Positions 1 to 9,532 of a DNA stretch of 35,000 nt are shown piece after piece. The notes beneath the pieces are model-generated. The model saw only the letters and a program-made list of their open reading frames with translations. It was not told where the DNA came from and made no database searches. Where the stretch lies: assembly GCA_905221605.1 (NCBI GenBank), contig CAJNDS010000884.1, positions 7,501-42,500 of the forward strand, given 5' to 3'. Every line of letters starts with the position of its first letter. The first letter of the stretch is position 1. This DNA is from Symbiodinium natans. Taxonomy: Eukaryota; Sar; Dinophyceae; Suessiales; Symbiodiniaceae. A program made the translations under genes and the position numbers.

Positions 1-418
1 GCACGAGTCGTCTACTTCTTCTGAGCTGCACTCATCGACACTGAGCTCTGCTCCCGAACATTTCAAGTTCTTCACGGCAACGGGAGACCCCGCTGCGCCA
101 CACCAACTCAAACCTCCATACTTGGCACACGGCGATGGGCTCAAGACGCCAAAATCATAGCCGATCTGTTTGCATGCCACGTTGGCTGCCTCGGCATTCA
201 TCTCGCACACGGACCCGTACGATCCAGAGCTCGTCTGCACTTCCAGAAGTCCAGAGTTCGCACGACGACCCGCCGCCATGACACGGACGTTGGCCCGCCC
301 CGCCCTGCTCAAGACCTCTTGCAAACACAACCGTCACAACCTAGAACAGGCTGCTTTGTGGCCGCACCAGTTGGGCAGCAAGGAGACACCCCACGGCAGA
401 AGCACGAAGAAGTGACAT
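1..418 (-). CDS. Two-SRCR secreted protein, gene B of unit 0 (3' part beyond window edge)
   Basis: The leftmost member of the SRCR family is cut by the window edge. Exon 1 (418-368) starts with MSLLRASAV and encodes the signal peptide. A short intron (367-316) ends in TTTGCAAGAG, and exon 2 (315-1) runs open to the edge. It covers the first SRCR domain up to the last part of its cysteine set. The intron is 9 nt shorter than in the intact units, with no effect on frame. The second SRCR domain, if present, lies outside the window. Its upstream partner lectin gene is broken (1722-2470), so this copy is isolated from an intact cassette. The exon model follows gene B at 4381-5242. Confidence 0.7.
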
Positions 419-526
419 CACAGCAAGCAGCAGAAAGCGTTGGGATATGTTGGAGTCTGTGACTTGTGAGATCTTTGTCTTTGGCCACACAAATTTTAAA
501 CAAGAGCCCACAAACGCTGCGACACA

Positions 527-612
527 GGACGCCAGGGACGCCAGGGACGCTGGGGACGCTGGGGACGCCGGAACGCTGGGGGCGCTGGGGACGCTGGGAC
601 GCTGTCGCTGCG
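527..612. repeat. Short GC-rich minisatellite
   Basis: Tandem 9-10-nt copies of GACGCCAGG / GACGCTGGG variants. They start where homology to the gene A-gene B spacer of the array stops, so the unit is broken at this point. Confidence 0.8.
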
Positions 613-661
613 GGACGGTCAGGCATGGGGCCTGCAACCCTGAAACTGAGGTGACTGGTGC

Positions 662-744
662 TTGGTGGTTGTTGGGTGGTGGTTGTTGGGCGGTGGTTGT
701 TGGGCGGTTGTTGTTCGGTGGTTGTTGTTGGGTGGCTGCTGTTG
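662..744. repeat. G/T-rich minisatellite (GGTGGTTGTTGGGC type)
   Basis: Imperfect tandem copies of GGTGGTTGTTGGG(C/T). The closely spaced G-runs on the plus strand could in principle form G-quadruplex structure. A second tract of the same type lies at 1670-1716, so the two tracts bracket the duplicated block between them. Confidence 0.8.
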
Positions 745-1663
745 AGATCTTCAAGCACTCAAACAAACAAGGAGAGAAGAAAGCCCCGTCCGGCCTGTGC
801 CAGCTAACTTTTAGGCACAAAAAGGGCGCACCGCAAACTTTTATTCCCCCTGGGCGTGGAGGGCGGGGAAAATCGAGACAAAACTACACGTTCTGTCCAA
901 GTGCTGTACCGTGCCACTTCGGACACCCGGCTCGAGCACACATACAGCGGCCAAAGTGTTGCAATTCACAACAATGCGTTGCGTGGTCGCAACACGCAGT
1001 CACTCTATTGACAAGGCAACCCAACCAACTAACAACAAACGCGCGTTAGCACACGCACACAGACGCCAGTCCTGCTGCCCGCCGGGACCTATCTCACCGT
1101 GCTAGATGATCCCACGGTGCTGCACGCGCGCGTGCACCCCGCGAGATCTTCAAGCACTCAAACAAACAAGGAGAGAAGAAAGCCTGCACAAGCCTGCACG
1201 CAACTCGACCCTCTCTCTTTTTTCGCAGGAAGCGAGCATACTATCAGGTTGGAACAAAACACGGCGCAACCACGTGCTACAGTCTCGTTAGCAAGACCGC
1301 ACCTGCCGTCCGGCCTGTGCCAGCTAACTTTTAAGCACAAAAAGGGCGCACCGCAAACTTTTATTCCCCCTGTGCGTGGAGGGCGGGGAAAATCGAGACA
1401 AAACTACACGTTCTGTCCAAGTGCTGTACCCTGCCACTTCGGACACCCGGCTCGAGCACACATACAGCTGCTAAAGTGTTGCAATTCACAACAATGCGTT
1501 GCGTGGTCGCAACACGCAGTCACTCTATTGACAAGGCAACCCAACCAACTAACAACAAACGCGCGTTAGCACACGCACACAGACGCCAGTCCTGCTGCCC
1601 GCCGGGACCTATCTCACCGTGCTAGATGATCCCACTTTGCTGCACGCGCGCGTGCACCCCGCG
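745..1663. repeat. Nested direct duplication (357-bp block in two copies)
   Basis: A block at 787-1143 recurs at 1307-1663 with only a few differences. A 40-bp piece beginning AGATCTTCAAGCACTC occurs at 745 and again at 1143, giving the order X-Y-X-Z-Y. Each Y copy contains GGGCGGGGAAAATCGAG and ends in a GCACGCGCGCGTGC palindrome. No conserved gene is visible. Open frames of 150-200 aa across it are shared simply because the DNA is duplicated. Confidence 0.85.
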
Positions 1664-1669
1664 GGTGCC

Positions 1670-1716
1670 TGCTGTTGGGTGGCTGCTGTTGGGTGGCTGT
1701 TGTTGGGCGGTTCTTG
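1670..1716. repeat. G/T-rich minisatellite, second tract
   Basis: Copies of GCTGTTGGGTG(G) like the tract at 662-744. It directly abuts the start of the decayed lectin gene. Confidence 0.7.
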
Positions 1717-1721
1717 GTCCT

Positions 1722-2470
1722 TCCACGCGCACTGCAAAACCGGAAGGGACAAACTCGAAGTCGATATCCAGCACAGATCCACGCAGGGGCTCTCCAAAGT
1801 CCAAGAGCAAACGTCACCCGCCTTGCTCATCTTCGAGACCCGGTACGTGGACGCCACACCGTCAATGGCAAGTGCCTCCCCGTGACGGGGATCCAACGTT
1901 GAGCTTGCCGAGGCTGACGCTGCTGAACACTTCTACACGCATCACTGAAGTGCACCTTTTGCAATGGACCGCGCGCAAGCACCACCCCCCAGGCACAGCA
2001 GCAGCTGGCCATGGGGGCGGGGCCACACACCCTCGAATCTCTGTCCTTGGACAGACAGATAAATCACCCATACTCAAGGGGCGGGCCGGTGGGCTTTCGA
2101 AGCGAAGCTGACAGCAGCAACACCACAAAGCAGAACAAGTCTCAACATGTCGCAACGCATCAAGCAACATCAACCCAACACAAATGTGTACGCGCGGGCG
2201 CAAGTGTTGGTAGCATGCGCAGGGCGCGCAAGCTTTCCCTGCGTTCACCACTGAATTGGACCCGTTTGACCCTCCAAGATGGCACATGTTGCTCTACGCC
2301 ATTTTGATCTGCTCCCACTTCGGCACGCCGCCAACACTGCACCAGCTGACACTTTTTGGAGGCCGTGTGGACAAGTCTTCCATCTGTCGCCAAGCTCCAG
2401 ATCTCCTTCTCGCTCAGGCTGGTCACGGCGCTTTCGCACGAGCCACACACTCACCCCAGCACCCACCAAG
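1722..2470 (-). pseudogene. Decayed gene A (ricin/F5-8C lectin) of unit 0
   Basis: Two blocks align with intact gene A. Positions 1722-1925 match the start of the F5/8C domain, and 2241-2470 match the ricin-like domain. Between them lies a 315-bp segment (1926-2240) with no counterpart in other units. The ricin block has several deletions: for example, the GGCCTGCAG and the Asn/Gln-rich stretches are missing. The coding frame is therefore lost. The signal-peptide end and the C-terminal half are absent here. A relic of the start lies far away at 4092-4125. Confidence 0.8.
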
Positions 2471-2892
2471 GGATCCTACCGAATCCGGACCCTGAACGCA
2501 ACAGACGCACAAGACGACTGCATGCAACGCTCTCTCTAAAGGCGGTGGCAGAAACAGCCAGAATCTACACTGACCGCATGGCCAAAAGCCCTGCTTAGCC
2601 AACATGTAAAACGATGCATCAGCACGCTAACAGAAATGTATCCCCCCTCACAAACGGTGGCCCCTGCCCAGATTTTTGACCGGGCAAGGGCGGGCGGGAG
2701 ATCGAAAATCAGGGCGGGCCCCACACTCTGCTCCCGGTTTACACACCGAACAAAAATCACGGTGCTTCAGCCGCACAGCTTCAAGCAGAAACATGCCGCA
2801 TTGTCCGGCCACTTCGCGCTGCCACGCGACAATCACGGCAAACCACCACTTAAGCGGTGCAGCAAAGACGAGCCCCTTGTGCGCAACACGTG
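2471..2892. other. Unassigned intergenic DNA
   Basis: No gene was recognised. Around 2686-2720 it contains GGGCGGGCGGGAGATCGAAA, a form of the motif found in most dispersed repeats of this window. Confidence 0.5.
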
Positions 2893-2923
<31 letters not shown>

Positions 2924-3136
2924 GAAAGAGAAAGAGAAAGAGAAAGAGAAAGAGAAAGAGAAAGAGAAAGAGAAAGAAAAAGAAAAAGAGAAAGAGAAAG
3001 AGAAAGAGAAAGAGACAGAGACAGAGACAGAGAAAGAGAAAGAGACAGAAAAAGAGAAAGAGAAAGAGAAAGAGAAAGAGAAAGAGAAAGAGAAAGAGAA
3101 AGAGAAAGAGAAAGAGAAAGAAAAAAATAAAGAGAA
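2893..3136. repeat. (GAGAAA)n purine microsatellite, ~240 bp
   Basis: Near-perfect AGAGAAAG hexamers, interrupted by a short GAGACA block and AAAAAG variants. The plus strand is entirely purine apart from a few C. Long Lys-Glu and Phe-Ser open frames across it are translation artefacts of the repeat. Confidence 0.97.
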
Positions 3137-3575
3137 ATTCACTCCAGACTAACATGGCCTAAACTGAACGTGACTGTGCAGACGCACCAGGTACAGAAGA
3201 AGCACAGTGCCACTTCTTTTCCATCGGTGACGCTGGGGAATATCCTTTGAGTCTCAGAGGGATCTATCCTACAGTGCCCTACAGTATCTACATGTAGCTC
3301 CCGGCCCAGCGGGTTGCAGCCGCCAGCGCGGGCCCTAGGGCAGGGACTACCTTCACCCCCTGCACCAGCCCGACGCATTTTGCAGGGACGTGGTGGGTTG
3401 CAGCGAACGTCACATCACAGCACGTGCAACCACGCATGCACTAACCCAACACAAGCAGGCACTCACAGACGCGTGGAACTTGCGAGTTGTTTACTAGTTG
3501 TTTAGGCTCGTCCAAGTGTGGACTCACTGTTAGCCCAAGTGAAAGAGTTATGTCACTGGCTCCATGACGACACTC
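3137..3575. other. Unassigned DNA between two microsatellites
   Basis: No coding exon with convincing splice sites was found on either strand. There is no similarity to the array units. Confidence 0.4.
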
Positions 3576-3689
3576 GAGAAAGAGGGAGAGAAAGAGAAAG
3601 AGAAAGAGAAAGAGAAAGAGACAGAGAAAGAAGGAGAGAAAGAGGAAGAGAAAAAGAAAGAGAAAGAGACAGAGAAAGAGGGAGAGAAA

Positions 3690-3726
<37 letters not shown>
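3576..3726. repeat. (GAGAAA)n / (GA)n purine microsatellite, ~150 bp
   Basis: AGAGAAAG hexamers mixed with AGAGGGAG and ending in a pure GA run. Confidence 0.95.
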
Positions 3727-3727
<1 letters not shown>

Positions 3728-3740
3728 AGTCACGCCGCTG

Positions 3741-4083
3741 ACAAGCACCGTCTCTTAATTCAAGTCGCAGGACTCCCACCCTACCACGCTTGCCCACCGT
3801 GAAACAGCGCACACGCTCAAGCCTTCTTTTGTTCAGCGGGATGCGCAGGACAACCGATCCACAGCTAGCCTTACGCCAACTGTGCTACGTCGACCGAAAA
3901 CTTCCTTCCTGGAGGCGAGTGGGGTGGCGGCGGGAAGTCGAATGCGACCTAGCCTAGCACTCGAAATCTACCAGAAGCTGCATGCACCTGCTTCGCAGTG
4001 CAATGGCTACGCGAGCCACAAGCTACAACCAACGACGCGAAAGAAGAACAACGAGACGCTTCATGCGCTAACCCGCTACGCTG
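3741..4083. repeat. Dispersed repeat family A, copy 1
   Basis: It aligns with 29333-29600 over most of its length. Shared landmarks are GACTCCCACCCTACCAC, ACAGCGCACACGC, GCGGGATGCGCAGGA, CTACGTCGACCGAAAACTT, the GGAGGCGAGTGGGG...GGCGGGAA core, and CCAGAAGCTGCATGCACCTGC. The right end (CAACAACGAGACGCTT...) resembles the hairpin-bearing end of the element at 34930-35000. Confidence 0.75.
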
Positions 4084-4091
4084 GCACAGTT

Positions 4092-4125
4092 ATGCAAGCA
4101 GAGCAAGCGGACACCGCAACGTCCA
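4092..4125 (-). pseudogene. Relic of a gene A start codon region
   Basis: Homology to the region upstream of gene A runs through the first codons and then stops. The position equivalent to the gene A ATG reads ACG, and the coding sequence is replaced after about eight codons by repeat-family-A DNA. It is probably the other end of the unit-0 lectin pseudogene. Confidence 0.6.
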
Positions 4126-4380
4126 GCAATGAAAATGAGGAGCTGAATGAATCTGTCCTGAGGTCTGCCTCTGTGTTCCACAGCTACACATCAACTCAAG
4201 AGAAACACTCGCCAGTGAACAACACCACATGCATAGATCGGTTGGCTAAGCTCAAAACAAAAAACCAAGCAGGCAAGTCTTGACCAACCACAAGCAAGCC
4301 GAAAGTGACAAGGCAAAACGCTCACCACAACACGCTGCAACCATGGTTGCCCCAGAGGTACAGAGTAGCCTGCAAGCCTC

Positions 4381-5242
4381 TCACAGATTTGTTGGTGGTC
4401 CGATGGGGTTGCCGTGCCCAGCGCAAGTCAGCAGCAGCGACTCCTGCGGCGCACAGAATACATCGTCTCCTGCTGACATGGAGCACTCCAGCACGGTCGT
4501 CTCGGAGCCACCGCAAGTCAACTCCGACACCTGTGGCGGCACTGCCCCACACGTCTCCTTGGACGTGCAACTGGCAAAGCCTGCAGATCCAGAGTACCCC
4601 ATCTGCTTGCAAGCCACAGAGGCAGAGCCACTGGTGAAGCCAAGCTTGCACACGGCCGCCCACACTTGCGAGGCGGCCCGGAACATCTCCAGCCGACCAG
4701 CCTCGCCGGGCAGGGCCGGAGCGCCGGCACCGCCAACCAGGCGCAGCTCGCCGTCTGAAAACGCCTTCAAGGAGGTCATGCCACAGAAAACAATGGCATC
4801 GCTGCTGTGGCTCAGGCACGAGTCGTCTACTTCTTCTGAGCTGCACTCATCGACACTGAGCTCTGCTCCCGAACATTTCAAGTTCTTCACGGCAACGGGA
4901 GACCCCACTGCGCCACACCAACTCAAACCTCCATACTTGGCACATGGCGATGGGCTCAAGACGCCAAAATCATAGCCGATCTGTTTGCATGCCACGTTGG
5001 CTGCCTCGGCATTCATCTCGCACACGGACCCGTACGATCCAGAGCTCGTCTGCACTTCCAGAAGTCCAGAGTTCGCACGACGACCCGCCGCCATGACACG
5101 GACGTTGGCGCGCTCCGCCCTGCTCAAGACCTCTTGCAAACAAGATTGCCACAACCGTCACAACCTAGAACAGGCTGCTTTGTGGCTGCACCAGCTGGGC
5201 AGCAAGGAGACACCCCACGGCAGAAGCACGAAGAAGTGACAT
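4381..5242 (-). CDS. Secreted protein with two SRCR domains, gene B of unit 1
   Basis: Predicted 266 aa. Exon 1 (5242-5192) encodes MSLLRASAVGCLLAAQL, a signal peptide. The intron (5191-5131, 61 nt) runs from GTGCAG to TTTGCAAGAG, phase 0. Exon 2 (5130-4381) encodes two scavenger-receptor cysteine-rich domains, at about residues 25-128 and 140-255. Each has eight cysteines and the typical G-x-V-C, VACKQ(I/M)GY and L-x-C-x-G patterns. The protein ends GPPTNL and has no membrane anchor, so it is likely secreted or surface-bound by a partner. Start choice: between units, changes in exon 1 are mostly silent in this frame but change residues in the alternative frame, and the intron tolerates 2- and 9-nt indels. 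An alternative is that exon 2 joins the upstream lectin gene through a ~400-nt intron. I consider this less likely because the lectin stop codon is conserved. SRCR domains usually bind protein or polyanionic ligands. Confidence 0.82.
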
Positions 5243-5554
5243 CACAGCAAGCAGCAGAAGTTGGAGTCTGTGACTTGTGAGATCTTTGTCTTTGGCCACA
5301 CAATTCTCAAACAAGAGCCCACAAACACTGTGACATAGTAACTTCATGTAGTTTCATTGCACCCGTACACGCTCTTGTATTCTTGTAGACGAGCATGTGA
5401 GCGTTCGTTTCACGCACTTGCATGCACTTGCTGAGCGTCTGCGCGTGCACGCGTACAGCGACGAGAGACAGCACAGATCTCTTGGGAACACGGAACATCA
5501 CCAAGCCGAAGGCTACGGCTTTGCAAGACCCAGACTTTGCTCTCTTCTACAATT
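5243..5554 (-). other. Spacer between gene A stop and gene B start (unit 1)
   Basis: This 312-bp spacer represents the class found in every unit. The half next to gene A varies strongly between units (block substitutions around GCTCTTGTATTCTTGTAGAC). The 80 bp next to the gene B start is conserved. It must hold the 3' end of gene A and whatever drives or processes gene B mRNA. No AATAAA-type signal is obvious. Confidence 0.5.
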
Positions 5555-6766
5555 CTACACCAGCAAACCACGCGCTGCGATCACAGTCGCCCTTGCTTCT
5601 TGCAGCAGGGCAGTTTCCTGGGTCGCATCAAGCACTAGATCCAAGCCGGAGCGCCTGGCCTGCCGAGTTTGCCGAGTTTTGGCCATGGTACCATTGGCCT
5701 GGAGCAAGACAGACCCTGCTGGCTTGCAGGAGCTCATGGCAGGCAATGCTCCAGCAAGCTCCACCACAACGGCCGACAAGGCTGCGTCTGCAGACTCCAG
5801 CGCAGGCAACTCGGCCGCCAACGTCGCAGAAGCCTTCGGGTCGAAAGCATTCACCGCTACTGCAAAGAACTTGTCCCTGGCATCCGGGCTTTTCGCTGCT
5901 GCTGCACACGGCGCCAGCACGGGCTGCAGCAAGCGCGTCAGGACTTGGATGGAGCGGACGCCGAAAAGCTTGTGGCCGCCCAGGACGCCCAGCGTTGGGT
6001 GAGCAGTCTGCATGACAAGCTTGACTGCTGACGTGGGTTTGGCCGCATCCAGTGGGATCTTCACATGTTTCAGAACATTCGCGTCCGTAGCAAACACCTG
6101 TAGCCACTCCCCCGGCCTGGCTCCTGCCACGTGCACTGCAAAACCGGAAGGGACAAACTCGAAGTCGATATCCAGCACAGATCCACGCAGGGGCTCTCCA
6201 AAGTCCAAGAGCAAGGTGACGTCACCCGCCTCGCCCATCTTCGAGACCCAGTACGTGGACGCCACACCGTCAATGGCAAGGGCCGCCCCGTGATGGGGAT
6301 CCAACGTCGAGCTTGCCGAGGCTGACGCTGCTGCTGCTGCGTTCACCACTGAGTTGGACCCTCCAAGATGGCTCACACACATGTTGCTCTGCGCCATTTT
6401 GATCTGGCCATTGGCCTGCAGCTCCCACTTCGGCACGCCGCCAGCTGCGTCACACTGCACCAGCTCCATCGGCGTGTCTGCATTTGTCTGGCCACGTGTG
6501 CTGAGACACTTTTTGGAGGCCGTGTGGACAAGGCTTCCATCTGTCGCCAAGCTCCAGATCTCCTTCCCGCTCAGGCTGGTCACGGCGCTCTCGCACGAGT
6601 CGAGCCACACACTCGCCCCAGCACCCACCAAGCAAGTCTCATCCGCCGCAGTCACGCCGCTGACAAGCAAGAAATTGGCAGGAGTGGCAGCAGCAGCAGC
6701 TGTGGCAGCTGCACTGCTTCCAGATGCAAGCAGCACACCAAGCAAAGCAGGCGGACACCGCAACAT
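5555..6766 (-). CDS. Secreted ricin-type / F5-8C (discoidin) lectin, gene A of unit 1
   Basis: A single open frame of 403 aa. Residues 1-22 (MLRCPPALLGVLLASGSSAA...) form a signal peptide followed by an Ala tract. Residues ~32-135 look like a ricin-B beta-trefoil segment, with the repeated pattern IWSLATDGSLVHTASKKCL and KWELQANGQIKMAQSNMC. A second Ala/Ser linker follows. Residues ~141-285 match an F5/8C fold, including AIDGVASTYWVS, VTLLLDFGEP and an LFGVRSIQVL closing strand. The C-terminal ~115 residues are helical and Ala-rich, with two cysteines and one N-glycosylation sequon (N358). The stop after ARGLLV is conserved in all eight units. Upstream ATGs in frame are not conserved because of 1-nt indels, so the signal-peptide Met is preferred. 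Ricin plus discoidin modules occur together in apicomplexan LCCL/lectin adhesive-like proteins, but no LCCL domain is present here. Carbohydrate binding is inferred. Confidence 0.88.
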   Translation of the reverse strand: MLRCPPALLGVLLASGSSAAATAAAAATPANFLLVSGVTAADETCLVGAGASVWLDSCESAVTSLSGKEIWSLATDGSLVHTASKKCLSTRGQTNADTPMELVQCDAAGGVPKWELQANGQIKMAQSNMCVSHLGGSNSVVNAAAAASASASSTLDPHHGAALAIDGVASTYWVSKMGEAGDVTLLLDFGEPLRGSVLDIDFEFVPSGFAVHVAGARPGEWLQVFATDANVLKHVKIPLDAAKPTSAVKLVMQTAHPTLGVLGGHKLFGVRSIQVLTRLLQPVLAPCAAAAKSPDARDKFFAVAVNAFDPKASATLAAELPALESADAALSAVVVELAGALPAMSSCKPAGSVLLQANGTMAKTRQTRQARRSGLDLVLDATQETALLQEARATVIAARGLLV

Positions 6767-7008
6767 CCAGCAATGAAAATGAGTAGCTGAATGAATCTGT
6801 CCTGAGGTCTGCCTCTGTGTTCCACAGCTACACATCAACCAAGAAAAACGCTCGCCAGTGAACAACACCACACGCATAGATCGGTTGGCTAATCTAGCAG
6901 GCAAGTCGTGACCAACCACAAGCAAGCCAAAAGTGACAAGGCAAAACGCTCACCACAACACGCTGCAACCATGGTTGCCCCAGAGGTACAGAGTAGCTTG
7001 CAAGACTT
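6767..7008 (-). promoter_or_regulatory. Spacer upstream of gene A (unit 1), candidate promoter or trans-splice region
   Basis: Only 242 bp separate the gene B stop of unit 2 from the gene A start of unit 1. On the coding strand the block GAGCGTTTTTCTTG...TTGATGTGTAG precedes the start by about 60-80 nt. A diverged form, CGTTTTCCTTGCGTTTATGCCTAG, is kept upstream of unit 8, where the outer flank is unrelated. A T-rich tract followed by TAG could be a splice acceptor or a promoter element. The spacer of units 1 and 3 carries CTAGATTAGCC where other units have CAAAAC-type sequence. Confidence 0.4.
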
Positions 7009-7870
7009 TCACAGATTTGTTGGCGGTCCGATGGGGTTGCCGTGCCCAGCGCAAGTCAGCAGCAGTGACTCCTGCGGCGCACAGAATACGTCGGCTCCTG
7101 CTGACATGGAGCACTCCAGCACGGCCGTCTCGGAGCCACCGCAAGTCAACTCCGACACCTGTGGCGGCACTGCCCCACACGTCTCCTTGGACGTGCAACC
7201 GGCAAAGCCTGCAGATCCAGAGTACCCCATCTGCTTGCAAGCCACAGAGGCAGAGCCACTGGTGAAGCCAAGCTTGCACACGGGCGCCCACACTTGCGAG
7301 GCGGCCCGGAACATCTCCAGCCGACCAGCCTCGCCGGGCAGGGCCGGAGCGCCGGCACCGCCAACCAGGCGCAGCTCGCCGTCTGAAAACGCCTTCAAGG
7401 AGGTCATGCCACAGAAAACAATGGCATCGCTGGTGTGGCTCAGGCACGAGTCATCTACTTCTTCTGAGCTGCACTCATCGACACTGAGCTCTGCTCCCGA
7501 ACATTTCAAGTTCTTCACGGCAACGGGAGACCCCGCTGCGCCACACCAACTCAAACCTCCATACTTGGCACACGGCGATGGGCTCAAGACGCCAAAATCA
7601 TAGCCGATCTGTTTGCATGCCACGTTGGCTGCCTCGGCATTCATCTCGCACACGGACCCGTACGATCCAGAGCTCGTCTGCACTTCCAGAAGTCCAGAGT
7701 TCGCACGACGACCCGCCGCCATGACACGGACGTTGGCGCGCTCCGCCCTGCTCAAGACCTCTTGCAAACAAGATTGCCACAACCGTCACAACCTAGAACA
7801 GGCTGCTTTGTGGCTGCACCAGCTGGGCAGCAAGGAGACACCCCACGGCAGAAGCACGAAGAAGTGACAT
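7009..7870 (-). CDS. Two-SRCR secreted protein, gene B of unit 2
   Basis: Exons 7870-7820 and 7758-7009, with the intron between. The protein is 266 aa with all 16 SRCR cysteines kept. Differences from unit 1 include GAAGSP in SRCR1, SHTSDA in place of SHSSDA, VWAPVC in SRCR2 and SAGADVF near the C-terminus. The 3' end is the same as in unit 1 apart from a few changes. Confidence 0.82.
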
Positions 7871-8192
7871 CACAGCAAGCAGCAGCAAGCGTGGGAAATG
7901 TTGGAGTCTGTGACTTGTGAGATCTTTGTCTTTGGCCACACAATTCTCAGACAAGAGCCCACAAACACTGTGACATAGTAACTTCATGTAGTTTCATTGC
8001 ACCCGTACACGCTCTTGTATTCTTGTAGACGAGCATGTGAGCGTTCGTTTCACGCACTTGCATGCACTTGCTGGGGGCTGCGCGCGCACGCGTACAGCGC
8101 CGAGAGACAGCACAGATCTCTTGGGAACACGGAACATCACCAAGCCGAACGCTACGGCTTTGCAAGACCCAGGACCCAGACTTTGCTCTCTT

Positions 8193-9398
8193 CTACACCA
8201 GCAAACCACGCGCTGCGATCACAGTCGCCCTTGCTTCTTGCAGCAGGGCAGTTTCCTGGGTCACATCAAGCACTAGATCCAAGCCGGAGCGCCTGGCCTG
8301 CCGAGTTTGCCGAGTTTTGGCCATGGTACCATTGGCCTGGAGAAAGACAGGCCCTGCTGGCTTGCAGGAGCTCATGGCAGGCAATGCTCCAGCAAGCTCC
8401 ACCACAACGGCCGACAAGGCCGCATCTGCAGACTCCAGCGCAGGCAACTCGGCCGCCAACGTCGCAGAAGCCTTCGGGTCGAAAGCATTCACCGCTACTG
8501 CAAAGAACTTGTCCCTGGCATCCAGGCTTTTCGCTGCCGCTGCACACGGCAGCAGCACGGGCTGCAGCAGGCGCGCCAGGACTTGGATGGAGCGGACGCC
8601 GAAAAGCTTGTGGCCGCCCAGGACGCCCAGCGTTGGGTGAGCAGTCTGCATGACAAGCTTGACTGCTGACGTGGGTTTGGCCGCATCCAGTGGGATCTTC
8701 ACATGTTTCAGAACATTCGCGTCCGTAGCAAACACCTGTAGCCACTCCCCCGGCCTGGCTCCTGCCACGTGCACTGCAAAACTGGAAGGGACAAACTCGA
8801 AGTCGATATCCAGCACAGATACACGCAGGGGCTCTGCAAAGTCCAAGAGCAAGGTGACGTCACCCGCCTCGCCCATCTTCGAGACCCAGTACGTGGACGC
8901 CACACCGTCAATGGCAAGGGCCGCCCCGTGATGGGGATCCAACGTCGAGCTTGCCGAGGCTGACGCTGCTGCTGCGTTCACCACTGAGTTGGACCCTCCA
9001 AGATGGCTCACACACATGTTGCTCTGCGCCATTTTGATCTGGCCATTGGCCTGCAGCTCCCACTTCGGCACACCGCCGGCCGCATCACACTGCACCAGCT
9101 CCATCGGCCTGTCTGCATTTGTCTGGCCATGTGTGCTGAGACACTTTTTGGAGGCCGTGTGGACAAGGCTTCCGTCTGTCGCTAAGCTCCAGATCTCCTT
9201 CCCGCTCAGGCTGGTCACGGCGCTCTCGCACGAGTCGAGCCACACACTCGCCCCAGCACCCACCAAGCAAGTCTCATCCGCCGCAGTCACGCCGCTGACA
9301 AGCAAGAAATTGGCAGGAGCGGCAGCAGCAGCTGTGGCAGCTGCGCTGCTTCCAGACGCAAGCAGCACACCAAACAAAGCAAGCGGACGCCGCAACAT
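8193..9398 (-). CDS. Ricin/F5-8C lectin, gene A of unit 2
   Basis: Intact, 401 aa. The shorter length comes from one Ala fewer in each Ala tract. Unit-specific changes are MLRRPLALFG in the signal peptide, ADRPMEL in the ricin part, LRVSVLDID and PSSFAV in the F5/8C part, and LLPCAAAAKSLDA in the tail. These make it the most diverged intact lectin of the array. Confidence 0.88.
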   Translation of the reverse strand: MLRRPLALFGVLLASGSSAAATAAAAAPANFLLVSGVTAADETCLVGAGASVWLDSCESAVTSLSGKEIWSLATDGSLVHTASKKCLSTHGQTNADRPMELVQCDAAGGVPKWELQANGQIKMAQSNMCVSHLGGSNSVVNAAAASASASSTLDPHHGAALAIDGVASTYWVSKMGEAGDVTLLLDFAEPLRVSVLDIDFEFVPSSFAVHVAGARPGEWLQVFATDANVLKHVKIPLDAAKPTSAVKLVMQTAHPTLGVLGGHKLFGVRSIQVLARLLQPVLLPCAAAAKSLDARDKFFAVAVNAFDPKASATLAAELPALESADAALSAVVVELAGALPAMSSCKPAGPVFLQANGTMAKTRQTRQARRSGLDLVLDVTQETALLQEARATVIAARGLLV

Positions 9399-9532
9399 CC
9401 AGCAATGAAAATGAGTAGCTGAATGAATCTGTCCTGAGGTCTGCCTCTGTGTTCCACAGCTACACATCAACGCAAGAAAAACGCTCGTCAGTGAACAACA
9501 CCACACGCATAGATCGGTTGGCCAAGCTCAAA

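Noticed and set aside
524-1049. Long plus-strand ORF through the minisatellite and duplicated block
   Set aside because: It consists of repeat-encoded low-complexity sequence, and the second copy of the block loses the same frame context.
2648-3162. Lys/Glu, Arg/Lys and Phe/Ser/Leu repeat proteins across the GAGAAA tract
   Set aside because: All frames are open in a hexanucleotide repeat lacking stops; there is no non-repetitive coding sequence around it.
4280-4975. A 231-codon plus-strand ORF repeated in every unit (antisense to gene B)
   Set aside because: It is conserved only because the SRCR exon beneath it is. Its residues change freely where the SRCR protein is silent, and it has no signal, domain or splice support.
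5155-5554. A single gene with a ~400-nt intron joining lectin and SRCR exons
   Set aside because: The lectin stop is conserved in all units, candidate donors near it are weak, and a separate signal-peptide exon with a short intron explains the SRCR start better. Not fully excluded.
5628-6107. A 159-codon Cys-rich minus-strand ORF inside each gene A
   Set aside because: It is an out-of-frame shadow of the lectin tail; the lectin frame has the domain matches and the conserved stop.
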